DNA of 64,000 nucleotides from Streptomyces rubradiris (lineage in GTDB: Bacteria > Actinomycetota > Actinomycetes > Streptomycetales > Streptomycetaceae), in the NCBI RefSeq assembly GCF_016860525.1, contig NZ_BNEA01000015.1, forward strand, positions 434,001-498,000. The letters run 5' to 3'. The notes beneath the pieces are model-generated. The model saw nothing but the letters and a program-made list of their open reading frames with translations, did no database searches and had not been told where the DNA came from. Below, piece after piece: positions 50,410 through 58,365 of this stretch. Numbering within the stretch: the stretch's first letter is position 1; the number at the start of each line of letters is the position of its first letter. Both the position numbers and the translations under genes were made by a program.

Positions 50410-51819
50410 TCAGCGGCTCCACAGCGACGGGACCACGTCCCGTACCGCCACGGGACGTCCGGTCGCGCACGCCTGATCGGCGGCGAGGCCGACGGCGAGC
50501 GCGAGCGCCCCGTCGCGCGCACCGGCCGTCGGCGCCGGGTACGGAGCGTCCGGGTGCCGAGCGTCCGGCGCGGGGGTACAGCCGTCCGGCGCCGGGCCCG
50601 GACCGTCCGGCGCGGGGGCCGGGCCCGGCGCCGGTCCGAACAGCGCCGCCAGCATGCGCGGGTCCGCCCCGCCGTGCGCCTCGTGCGCGGCCCGCACCGG
50701 CAGCTCGGCCGGCGGCTGCCACAGCGGGCGCAGGGTGAGCCGTACCCCGCCCGCGTGCGCGGCGGCCCGCTCCCCGTGCCCGGCGCCGCCGCCGCCCGCG
50801 CCCGCCGGGACCGGCGGCTGCCAGCGGCTCTCCTCCACCTCCAGCTCCAGCCGCCCGGCACTGCCGTTGACCATCACCCGGTAGCCCTCCCACGGTGAGT
50901 AGGCGGTCAGGTGGTACGTCATCGTGGCGCCGCGCGCGTAGCGGACCAGGACGGCCATGTCGTCGTCGATGGTGACGGCGTCGTCGAAGACATTGCGGTC
51001 GCGCACATAGCCGTCGTCGCCCTCGGCGTCCAGGTAGAGGGCGCGCAGGGTGTCGTCGGCCGCCAGGTGCAGGGCGAAGGGGTCGTCGGCGGCCTCGGGG
51101 GCGCGGTGGGCCCGGATGTAGGGGCGGCGCAGTCCGTGGCGTTCGCCCGCCGCACGGCCGTAGAAGCCGAGCCTGCCGTAGCCGAAGACCTCGGCGGGTT
51201 CGTCGCCGAGCCACCAGTTGACCAGGTCGAAGTGGTGGCCGGCCTTGTGCACCAGCAGGCCCCCGCTGTGCCGTTTGTCGCGGTGCCAGCGGCGGAAGTA
51301 GTCGGCGCCGTGCCGGACGTCGAGCAGCCACTCGAAGTGCACGGACAGCACCTCGCCGACCGCGCCCTCGGCGAGCAGCCGCCGTACCGTCGCGTGCACC
51401 GGATCGAAGCGGTAGTTGAAGGCGACGGTCAGGGAGCCGTCGGTGGTGCGGACCGCGTCCAGTATGCGGGCGCAGCGGGTGGCGTCGACGGTCATCGGCT
51501 TCTCGGTGACGACCCGGCAGCCGGCCCGCAGGGCGGGCACGATGTAGTGGTCGTGCGCGGAGTCGACGGTGGTGACGACGACTTCGCTGATGTCCTCCCG
51601 CTCCAGCATCTCGGTGAACCGGCCGGGGTCCCACTGGGCGGCGGGCGGCGCCCCGGCCTCGGCGAGCAGCCGGTTGTGGAAGGCCATGCGGGTCGGGCTG
51701 GGGTCGCACAGGGCGGCCACCCGGTAGGCGGGCCGGGTGGCGAGTGCGTGGGTGAACAGCCGGGCGCGGTGCCCGGTTCCGACGACTGCGGCGCGCAGGG
51801 GCGGCTGGGTTCGGCTCAT
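50410..51819 (-). CDS. Gfo/Idh/MocA family oxidoreductase
   Basis: 469 residues. The N-terminal Rossmann fold opens RAAVVGTGHRARLFTHAL; VVTEKPMTVDATRC holds the conserved EKP motif whose Lys is catalytic. The C-terminal barrel has GGLLVHKAGHHFDLVNWWLG, with His pairs typical of sugar-active members. It likely oxidises or reduces a sugar or inositol derivative with NAD(P). The region about 395-440 is a low-complexity insertion rich in PAPDGPGPAPDG-like words encoded by GCCGGG/CGTCCG repeats. Start 51819. It ends 16 bp from the DUF35 stop, convergent. Confidence 0.88.
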   Translation of the reverse strand: MSRTQPPLRAAVVGTGHRARLFTHALATRPAYRVAALCDPSPTRMAFHNRLLAEAGAPPAAQWDPGRFTEMLEREDISEVVVTTVDSAHDHYIVPALRAGCRVVTEKPMTVDATRCARILDAVRTTDGSLTVAFNYRFDPVHATVRRLLAEGAVGEVLSVHFEWLLDVRHGADYFRRWHRDKRHSGGLLVHKAGHHFDLVNWWLGDEPAEVFGYGRLGFYGRAAGERHGLRRPYIRAHRAPEAADDPFALHLAADDTLRALYLDAEGDDGYVRDRNVFDDAVTIDDDMAVLVRYARGATMTYHLTAYSPWEGYRVMVNGSAGRLELEVEESRWQPPVPAGAGGGGAGHGERAAAHAGGVRLTLRPLWQPPAELPVRAAHEAHGGADPRMLAALFGPAPGPAPAPDGPGPAPDGCTPAPDARHPDAPYPAPTAGARDGALALAVGLAADQACATGRPVAVRDVVPSLWSR

Positions 51820-52048
51820 GCGAAGGGCCTTTCCCGGCCGCCGGGCGTCCAGTCACGGGCGCGGCGACGGGCCCCTCCCGGTCCCGGCCGCCGGGCGGGC
51901 CGGCGCGGCGCCCGACCGTGCGGGCCCGCGATGTGATCCATCACCCGCCGCGCACAGGCAACCCACAGCCTTCGCCTTCCATCCTCCGGGGGCGAAGGGA
52001 CGTCCGGGGCCGCCCGTGACGTCCGAGGTCGGGGTTCAAGGAGGAACA

Positions 52049-54841
52049 GTGGTCCGTGCCCGGCACATAGGGGTGATGGCCGCCGCGTTGCTCGCGGTGG
52101 CCGGGGCATCCCCGGGGGTGGCGTTCGCCGGCTCCCAACCAGGTGGTGTCGATGGGGTGTTGGCGGCCCGGGAGGGCACGCCGCTGCCGCCGGGATGGCG
52201 GCTGACCGGCGGCGGCTCGGCGCCGGAGCTGGTGTGGCGGTCCGACCGGCCGGTGCCGATGGGTGACGCGCGGGTCGAATTCCGGGCCGGAGGGCGCCTG
52301 TTGGGCGTGCCACGGCCGGCGGCGGACGGCCACACCTTCCGGCTTCCGCTCGGGGAACGGCGGTTGACCGAGCTGCGCGGAATCCTGCCGGCCGCGCGGC
52401 CGGGCGGGCTGGAGGTCTGGTCCGGCGGGCGGCGGCTGGACACGCGGGAAGCGCGGGGTGCCACGCCGGCGGTCCAGCCGCCCGCCCCGCTGCCGGCGAA
52501 CGCCGTGGACCCGGGCAAGCCCGGCGGCTATCGCACCAGGACCGGCGAGTACGCGCTGAACTCGGTCCGGCTGCCCGGCTTCCCGGAGCCGGTGGAGATG
52601 CGCGCGGTGGTCGTCGCGCCGGTCGGCGCCGCCGGCAAGCGGCCCCTCGCGCTGTTCCTGCACGGCCGGCACGCCACCTGTTACAAGGGCCCCGGGGAGA
52701 TCAGCGGTGACTGGCCCTGCACGGCGGGCACCAAGCCGATACCGAGCCACCGCGGCTATCTGCGCGACCAGAAACTGCTCGCCTCCCAGGGCTATGTGAC
52801 CGTGTCCATCGCCGCCAACGGCATCAACGGGCAGGACTTCGCGGCCGAGGACGGCGGCGCGCAGGCCCGGTCGTCGCTGGTGCGGCAGCACCTGGCCCGG
52901 TGGGCCGACTGGGCCGCACACCCCCAAACGGCGCCGCAGGCGGTCCGTGAGGCGCCCCGCGCCGATCTGTCGAAGGTGCTGCTGGTCGGGCACTCCCGGG
53001 GCGGCGAGGGCGTCAACCGGGCCGCGCTGGACAGCCTGGCCCCGCCGCCCGCCGACCAGGACGGCTACCACGGGCGGGTGCGCTGGACCGTCCGGGGCAC
53101 CGTCCTCATCGGCCCGACCGTCTTCGGGCAGAACCCGGTGCCGGACGTGCCGTCGGTGACCATCCTGCCGGGCTGCGACGGTGACGTCTCCGACCTCCAG
53201 GGCGAGGTGTACGTCGACGGCACGCGCGCGGTCGGCAACGGCAGCGCGCTGCACAGCGCGGTGTATGTGATCGGCGCCAACCACAACTTCTTCAACTCGG
53301 AGTGGACGCCGGGCCAGGCCGCGGCGCCGGCCGAGGACGACTTCTACGACGAGCCGGGCCACCCCGACCCGGTGTGCGGCAAGCGGGCCGCGACCCGGCT
53401 GTCCGCCGACCGGCAGCACCGGGCCGGCAGCACGTACATCGCCGCCGCGGCACGGCTGTTCCTCGCCGGGGACGACCGGGTGCGGCCGCTGCTGGACGGC
53501 TCCGGGAAGCGGGCGCCGTCGGCGGACCCGGCGCGGGTGCTGAGCCACGCGGTGGGCGCCCGCCGGGGCGGCGGGTTCCTGCCGGACGGCGGGGTGTCGG
53601 TGACCGGTGGCAAGCTGTGCGCCGCCGTCGACCCGAGCCCGGCGCGCAGCTGCCTGGCCGCGAACACCAAGGGGGCCTCGCCGCACTTCGCCCGGTGGGA
53701 GACCGACCGGGAGACCGGCCGGCAGGCGGTCGCGCTGCACTGGACACGCGCCGGCAGCCCTGCCCGGGTGACGCCCGAGAAGCCGGTGTCGCTGTCGGGT
53801 TCGACGGCGCTGGCCCTGCGGGTGTTCGTACCGCCGAACACCCGGGGGACGCGGCTGGACGTGTCGCTGACCGACACCTCCGGCAAGAAGGCCCGTCTCG
53901 GCCAGGTCACGCTGGACGGGCTGCCCGGCAGCGAGCGGACCGCCTCCTACTGGGCGCGGGAGGTCCGGGTGCCCCTGGCCGCGGCCGGCCGCGCCGGACT
54001 CAAGCTGGGGTCGGTCAAGTCCCTCGAGCTGACCTCGCGTTCGGCCTCGGGGCGGGCCTGGCTGATGGACGCGTGGGGCTGGCGGGCCGGGACCCCCGCG
54101 GTGCGCGTGGAAGCGCTGCCGCGCGTGGACGTCGGCCGGACGACCGTGGCCGAGGGGGACTCGGGCACGCGCACCTACCGGGTTCCGGTGCGGGTGTCGG
54201 GCCGGGGCGGCAGCGGCCAGGTCCGGGTGTACGTCGTCGACCCGGTCACCGGGCGGGCGACGGACCGGCTGGTGACGGTGCGTCCGGGCAGTCATGACGC
54301 GGATGTGCCGGTCGAGGTGCGGGGCAACACCCGCTACGGCCGTGATGTGTCCCACGACGTGCTGGTCAAGGCGGTCCGCGGCGCGGTCGTCGGCTCCTAC
54401 CGGGGCGGGCTCACCGTGCGCGACGACGACCCGGCGCCCACGATGACGCTGACGCCGGTCGCCGCGAAGGTGACCGAGGGGCAGTCGCTGAAGTGGCGGG
54501 TGACGCTGTCGGAGCCGGTGGACGTGGACATGGACGCCTATTTCGGGTTCGCGCAGGCCACCGCTCCGGAGCTGTCCACCAAGGACGTGCCGGCGACCTG
54601 GCTGCGGGACCAGGCCGGGGAGAAGCCCGACCCCGAGCGACCGCTGTCCAAGGTGGCCTGGCTCTGGCTGTGGGCGGACATCCCGGCGGGCCGCACGAGC
54701 GTGGACCTCACCGTGCCCACGGTCAAGGACGCGGTGCGGGAGTCCGCCGAGTCGGTGCGGATCCGGCAGCTCGACCCGGAGACCGGCAAGCCGCGCGCCG
54801 GCGGCCTGGAGGCCACGGGATCGGTGCTAGACGCGTCGTAG
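52049..54841 (+). CDS. Secreted alpha/beta hydrolase with C-terminal Calx-beta-like domain
   Basis: 930 residues. The signal peptide is about 1-27 (MAAALLAVAGASPGVAFA). An N-terminal beta-domain (about 35-140) precedes an alpha/beta hydrolase (about 155-500) with LALFLHGRHATCYKG (oxyanion side), nucleophile elbow LVGHSRGGEGVN (S316), a probable acid in LPGCDGDVSD (about 375) and histidine in GANHNFFNSEW (about 408). A beta-rich carbohydrate-binding-like region follows (about 500-690), then a Calx-beta-like module (about 690-795; TVAEGDSGTRTYRVPVRVS) and another similar domain to 925. AAGGAGGAACA before the GTG at 52049 is excellent. Its last codons (SVLDAS, stop TAG) belong to the first unit of a 32-bp minisatellite. 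Confidence 0.85.
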   Translation: MVRARHIGVMAAALLAVAGASPGVAFAGSQPGGVDGVLAAREGTPLPPGWRLTGGGSAPELVWRSDRPVPMGDARVEFRAGGRLLGVPRPAADGHTFRLPLGERRLTELRGILPAARPGGLEVWSGGRRLDTREARGATPAVQPPAPLPANAVDPGKPGGYRTRTGEYALNSVRLPGFPEPVEMRAVVVAPVGAAGKRPLALFLHGRHATCYKGPGEISGDWPCTAGTKPIPSHRGYLRDQKLLASQGYVTVSIAANGINGQDFAAEDGGAQARSSLVRQHLARWADWAAHPQTAPQAVREAPRADLSKVLLVGHSRGGEGVNRAALDSLAPPPADQDGYHGRVRWTVRGTVLIGPTVFGQNPVPDVPSVTILPGCDGDVSDLQGEVYVDGTRAVGNGSALHSAVYVIGANHNFFNSEWTPGQAAAPAEDDFYDEPGHPDPVCGKRAATRLSADRQHRAGSTYIAAAARLFLAGDDRVRPLLDGSGKRAPSADPARVLSHAVGARRGGGFLPDGGVSVTGGKLCAAVDPSPARSCLAANTKGASPHFARWETDRETGRQAVALHWTRAGSPARVTPEKPVSLSGSTALALRVFVPPNTRGTRLDVSLTDTSGKKARLGQVTLDGLPGSERTASYWAREVRVPLAAAGRAGLKLGSVKSLELTSRSASGRAWLMDAWGWRAGTPAVRVEALPRVDVGRTTVAEGDSGTRTYRVPVRVSGRGGSGQVRVYVVDPVTGRATDRLVTVRPGSHDADVPVEVRGNTRYGRDVSHDVLVKAVRGAVVGSYRGGLTVRDDDPAPTMTLTPVAAKVTEGQSLKWRVTLSEPVDVDMDAYFGFAQATAPELSTKDVPATWLRDQAGEKPDPERPLSKVAWLWLWADIPAGRTSVDLTVPTVKDAVRESAESVRIRQLDPETGKPRAGGLEATGSVLDAS

Positions 54842-55045
54842 GGCCTGCAGGAACGGTGCTCGACGCGCCGTAGGACCGAAGGTTTCGGTGCTAGACGCGT
54901 CGTAGGGCCTGCAGAAACGGTGCTCGACGCGCCGTAGGACCGAAGGTTTCGGTGCTCGGCGCGTCGTAGGACCTGCGAAACCGGCGCTGGAAGCGCCGCG
55001 GGGCCGGCGGACTCGGTGTCCGGCGCCGTCCATGTGGCCGCCGTC
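54822..55045. repeat. 32-bp minisatellite that includes the upstream gene's stop codon
   Basis: Units start with CGGTG (or CGGCG) at 54822, 54854, 54886, 54918, 54950, 54982 and 55014, exactly 32 bp apart. Units alternate between two types, one containing CTAGACGCGTCGTAGG, the other CTCGACGCGCCGTAGG, forming a 64-bp higher-order period; the last two are degenerate. Every regular unit carries TAG (in GTAGG), and the first TAG is the hydrolase stop. The array fills the gap up to the PPOX gene end. Confidence 0.93.
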
Positions 55046-55055
55046 CGGGTGGCCC

Positions 55056-55442
55056 TCACTGGCCGAGGGTCACCCGGATGCCGACCGTGCCCCGCGAGCC
55101 GCGCCGCAGCCGGCTGCCCAGCAGGGTGAGGCGGCCGACGACGCCGTACTTGCGGGCTATGAGGTACCGGTAGCGGGCGGTGGTGTCGGCGCCGGTGATC
55201 TCGGCGGTGGCGGGCAGCTGGTCGCCGGTGGGGTTGCCGCGCCGGTCGCAGGGGCCGACGAGGACATCCCGGCGGCGCCGGATCCGCTTGACCTTCCCGC
55301 TGTCGCCGGCGGTCCATACGCCGAGGGTGTCCCCGTCCCGGACCACCCAGACCGGGGTGGCGACGGGGGTGCCGTTCCGGCGGAAGCTGGTCAGCAGCAG
55401 GTAGGGGCCGGCACCTAGCCGGGCGAGTCGTGTGGGATCCAT
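55056..55442 (-). CDS. PPOX-class (F420- or flavin-dependent) split-barrel oxidoreductase
   Basis: 128 residues. ARLGAGPYLLLTSFRRNGTPVATPVWVVRDGDTLGVWTAGDSGKVKRIRRR is the N-terminal half of the PNPOx-like split barrel used by actinobacterial F420-dependent enzymes (the TPVWV and GKVKRIRR elements contact cofactor and phosphate; read in parts). YLIARKYGVVGRLTLLGSRL is the C-terminal part. Small size favours a deazaflavin (F420) reductase of the Rv1155/Rv2607-like group. Start 55442. Convergent with the secreted hydrolase. Confidence 0.82.
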   Translation of the reverse strand: MDPTRLARLGAGPYLLLTSFRRNGTPVATPVWVVRDGDTLGVWTAGDSGKVKRIRRRRDVLVGPCDRRGNPTGDQLPATAEITGADTTARYRYLIARKYGVVGRLTLLGSRLRRGSRGTVGIRVTLGQ

Positions 55443-55566
55443 GTGCGCAGTCTCCCGCCCGCCGGGCCCGGGGTCCAGACGGCGAAGATCGGCCGGGGCG
55501 CTAGATTGCGTCCCGCACGGTGTACCCGCCCGTCAAAGGCCCCCAGTCTTCCAGGAGCTGACCCAC

Positions 55567-56397
55567 GTGACCGACATCCCGGCAGCCGCCAACGGCGTCG
55601 CCGCCTCGCTGCGCGCCCGCATCAACACCGACCAGCCGCACACCGCCCGGATCTGGAACTACTGGCTCGGCGGCAAGGACAACTACGAGGTCGACCGGGA
55701 GGCCGGCGACCGGATTCGCCAACTGCACCCGGGCATCGGGCAGTACGCGCTCGCCGACCGGCTCTTCCTGGGCCGCGCGGTGCGCCACCTGGCCGGCGAG
55801 GTGGGCATCCGGCAGTTCCTGGACATCGGTACCGGACTGCCCACGGCCGACAACACCCACGAGGTGGCACAGCGCATCGCGCCGGAGTCGCGGATCGTGT
55901 ACGTGGACAACGACCCACTGGTCCTCGCGCACGCGCGGGCCCTGCTGACCAGCACGCCCGAGGGCCGTACCGACTATCTGGACGAGGACCTGCGCAACGT
56001 CGACGCGATCTTCGAACACGCGTCGCGGACACTGGACTTCAGCCGGCCGGTGGCGCTGATCCTGCTCGGCGTGGTCATCTTCATCGGTGACGACGAGGAT
56101 CCCTACGGCCTGGTACGGCAGTTGACGGACCGGCTGCCGGCGGGCAGCCACCTGGTGCTGTCGCACACCATCACCAGCCCGTCGATGCCGGACGTGGACG
56201 AGGCGGTGCGGTTCTGGAACGAGCACGGCACCCCGAAGCTCACCCAGCGCACGCCCGCCGATGTCACCCGGTTCTTCGACGGCCTTCGGCTGCTGGAGCC
56301 GGGGGTGGTGTCCTGCTCGCGGTGGCGGCCGGAGCCCGCGGACGGGCCGGAGCCGGCGGAGGTCGCCATGTTCGGCGGGGTGGCCCGCAAGGACTGA
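55567..56397 (+). CDS. DUF574 (PF04672) SAM-dependent methyltransferase-like protein
   Basis: 276 residues. The start HTARIWNYWLGGKDNYEVDRE is the diagnostic opening of this streptomycete-rich family. Motif I is FLDIGTGLPTADNTHEVA, motif II IVYVDNDPLVLAHARALL, and the C-terminal half is ALILLGVVIFIGDDEDPY. Substrates are unknown; genes of the family are numerous in streptomycetes. The GTG at 55567 follows AGGAG at nine bases. A 24-bp GC palindrome follows as terminator. Confidence 0.9.
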   Translation: MTDIPAAANGVAASLRARINTDQPHTARIWNYWLGGKDNYEVDREAGDRIRQLHPGIGQYALADRLFLGRAVRHLAGEVGIRQFLDIGTGLPTADNTHEVAQRIAPESRIVYVDNDPLVLAHARALLTSTPEGRTDYLDEDLRNVDAIFEHASRTLDFSRPVALILLGVVIFIGDDEDPYGLVRQLTDRLPAGSHLVLSHTITSPSMPDVDEAVRFWNEHGTPKLTQRTPADVTRFFDGLRLLEPGVVSCSRWRPEPADGPEPAEVAMFGGVARKD

Positions 56398-56445
56398 GCC
56401 CAACCGCCGCTGAACACCCGCGCGCCGGGCGCCGTATGGAGGAGC

Positions 56446-56469
56446 GGGCCCCCGCCCGGGCGGGGGCCC
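56446..56469. terminator. Perfect GC-rich palindrome after the methyltransferase gene
   Basis: A 24-base exact palindrome with GGGCCCCCGCCC as left half lies 49 bp after the stop codon and 47 bp before the next start. It can form a very stable hairpin and probably terminates transcription. Confidence 0.6.
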
Positions 56470-56515
56470 CGCGGTGCCCGCACGGGCGTCGCGGGTCCGG
56501 CTTCGGGAGCCTCGC

Positions 56516-57832
56516 ATGCGGCACGCACGACGACGGGTCGTCCGACGGGTGACACGCCTGGCGGCGGCCTGCGGACTCCTCCTGGGAGGCGCGATGGTGG
56601 CCCGGGCCGCCGGGGCGGACGAGGCCTCGGCCGCCGCGCCGGGACGGCCCGGCGACACCGGTGCGGCGCTGGTGGCGCGGCTCGGCACCGCCCGTACGGC
56701 GGGCAGCTGGATCGGTGCCGACGGGCGGGCGGTGGTGGCGGTGACCGACGGCGCCGCGGCCCGGGCGGTGCGCCGGGCCGGGGCCGGGGCGAGGACCGTC
56801 GCGCACAGCATGGACGAGCTGAAGTCGGCGACGGCGGCGCTGCGTTCGGCGCCGCGGGTGCCGGGCACGGCGTGGGCGGTGGACTACCGGACCAACCGGG
56901 TCGTGGTGCGGGCCGACCGCACGGTGTCCGCCGGTGACTGGTCCCGGCTGGGCCGAGTCGCCCACCGGGCCGGCGGTTTCGTGCACATGGAGCGGACGCA
57001 GGGCGTCTTCACCACGCGGCTGAACGGCGCCCGGCCGATCCTGTCGGCCGGCGGGCGCTGCTCGGCCGGGTTCAACGTCACCGACGGGCGGTCCGAGTTC
57101 ATCCTCACGGCCGGTCACTGCGGGCCCGCCGGGACCGCCTGGTTCGCCGGCGGCCTGGGCGGCCGGCCGCTCGGCACCACGGTCGACAGCGCCTTCCCGG
57201 GCAGTGACCTCTCGCTCGTGCGGTACTCCGGCGGCACGGCGGGGGCGGGTGCCGACGTGGTGGCGGTCGGCGGCGGCAAGGGCGTGCGGATCACCGGGGC
57301 GGCCGATCCCGCGGTGGGACAGCGGGTGTTCCGCAGCGGCGGCACCAGCGGGCTGCGCGACGGCCGGGTCACCGCGCTCGACGCGACCGTCAACTACCCG
57401 GAGGGGACGGTCACCGGACTCGTCGAGACCACGGTGTGCGCCGAACCGGGCGACAGCGGCGGCCCGCTGTTCGCCGAGGGCATCGCGCTCGGTGTCACCT
57501 CGGGCGGCAGCGGCGACTGCACGACGGGCGGGACGACGTTCTTCCAGCCGGTGACCGGGGCGCTGTCGGCGCTGGGCGTCCGGCTGGTCCCGGCGGCGGG
57601 TGACCCGGGCGGCGGCCTCCGGGCGGACGCCTCCTCCCCCACGCCCTCGTCGGGCGCGGCGGCCCCGGGCACGCTCCGTACCCTTGCGGCCCGGCTGACG
57701 GACGTCCGCAACGCCGGGCCGGGGCTGCTGGTCATCGCGGGCAGTCTGGCCGCGCTGGCGGCGACCCGGTACCTGCGGGCCGAGCGGGACCGCGAGGCGT
57801 ACCGGCGGCACTGCTCGGCGACCTGGAACTGA
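56516..57832 (+). CDS. Membrane-anchored S1 (streptogrisin/chymotrypsin-type) serine protease
   Basis: 438 residues. The signal segment (about 12-33) precedes an alpha-lytic-type pro-region (about 45-165), which normally folds and inhibits the protease. The mature catalytic domain (about 170-358) has the intact triad His201 (LTAGHC), Asp231 (SDLSLVRY) and Ser314 (PGDSGGP), with Cys pairs C182/C202 and C308/C335. Unlike secreted streptogrisins, it continues through a Pro/Ser/Ala linker to a transmembrane helix (GLLVIAGSLAALAATRYL, 403-420) with a short basic cytoplasmic tail. It is therefore likely held at the membrane with the protease outside. GGGAG precedes the ATG. Confidence 0.9.
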   Translation: MRHARRRVVRRVTRLAAACGLLLGGAMVARAAGADEASAAAPGRPGDTGAALVARLGTARTAGSWIGADGRAVVAVTDGAAARAVRRAGAGARTVAHSMDELKSATAALRSAPRVPGTAWAVDYRTNRVVVRADRTVSAGDWSRLGRVAHRAGGFVHMERTQGVFTTRLNGARPILSAGGRCSAGFNVTDGRSEFILTAGHCGPAGTAWFAGGLGGRPLGTTVDSAFPGSDLSLVRYSGGTAGAGADVVAVGGGKGVRITGAADPAVGQRVFRSGGTSGLRDGRVTALDATVNYPEGTVTGLVETTVCAEPGDSGGPLFAEGIALGVTSGGSGDCTTGGTTFFQPVTGALSALGVRLVPAAGDPGGGLRADASSPTPSSGAAAPGTLRTLAARLTDVRNAGPGLLVIAGSLAALAATRYLRAERDREAYRRHCSATWN

Positions 57833-57858
57833 CCGGGAGGCGGAGGCGGACGGAAAAA

Positions 57859-57884
57859 GGGCACCCGTGTCGTGACGGGTGCCC
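57859..57884. terminator. Bidirectional hairpin terminator
   Basis: A perfect 10-bp stem (GGGCACCCGT, loop GTCGTG, complement) lies 26 bp after the protease. On the minus strand it is followed by a CCTTTTTCC run, so it is a classical terminator for the small leftward gene at 57993, and probably serves both genes. Confidence 0.8.
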
Positions 57885-57889
57885 TGGGT

Positions 57890-57989
57890 GGTACGGCGCG
57901 GTGGGCGCGGATCAGGCGGTACGGCGTGGTGGGCGCGGATCAGGCGGTACGGCGTGGTGGGCGCGGATCAGGCGGTACGGCGCGGGGGG
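57890..57989. repeat. 28-bp tandem repeat, about 3.5 copies
   Basis: Units starting GGTACGGCG begin at 57890, 57918, 57946 and 57974 (28-bp period); the middle two are nearly identical (GGTACGGCGTGGTGGGCGCG, then GATCAGGC). The last unit decays into the 3' end of the small gene at 57993. Located between two convergent genes. Confidence 0.88.
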
Positions 57990-57992
57990 CGG

Positions 57993-58166
57993 TCAGGCGG
58001 CCCGGTGCGACCGCGGGGCCGCGGCGGCCCACTCCATCACGAGGCGCTGGTACTCCGCGCGCTGCTCGGTGGTCAGTGTCCCGCCCGACCGGCGCCACAG
58101 GGCCCGGATCTCCTCGTTGACCTCCGCGGCCGATCGCTCGGAGGCGGCTGCAACAGTGGTGGACAT
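57993..58166 (-). CDS. Small conserved-looking protein of unknown function
   Basis: 57 residues from the ATG at 58166: MSTTVAAASERSAAEVNEEI, then RALWRRSGGTLTTEQRAEYQ, ending AAAPRSHRAA. It has one amphipathic helix around EEIRALWRRSGG and a second at TEQRAEYQRLVMEW, similar in style to small streptomycete proteins without assigned roles. In-frame ATGs at 58178 and further upstream have no RBS. A strong terminator follows its stop. Confidence 0.6.
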   Translation of the reverse strand: MSTTVAAASERSAAEVNEEIRALWRRSGGTLTTEQRAEYQRLVMEWAAAAPRSHRAA

Positions 58167-58365
58167 GCTGTGAAGCATATGCCGACCGAGGTGAAGGCGC
58201 TGTGAGTAAGTGCGAGCGATACGGACATTTCGGACCGTGTTACTCATCACGTCCCTGTGTCAAGCCCCCAGCGGGCATCCGTGGAGAACGGCGGTCCCGC
58301 GCGCGTCCGGGGGTGACCGGCCGCGCTCTTGACGCGAAAAATCCCCCGTCGCGAAAGTGATCCAT

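Noticed and set aside
54538..55317. Minus-strand frame with repeated LRRVEH...ASSTE peptides
   Set aside because: The peptide repeats are simply the translation of the 32-bp minisatellite; no RBS or family features, and it overlaps two real genes.
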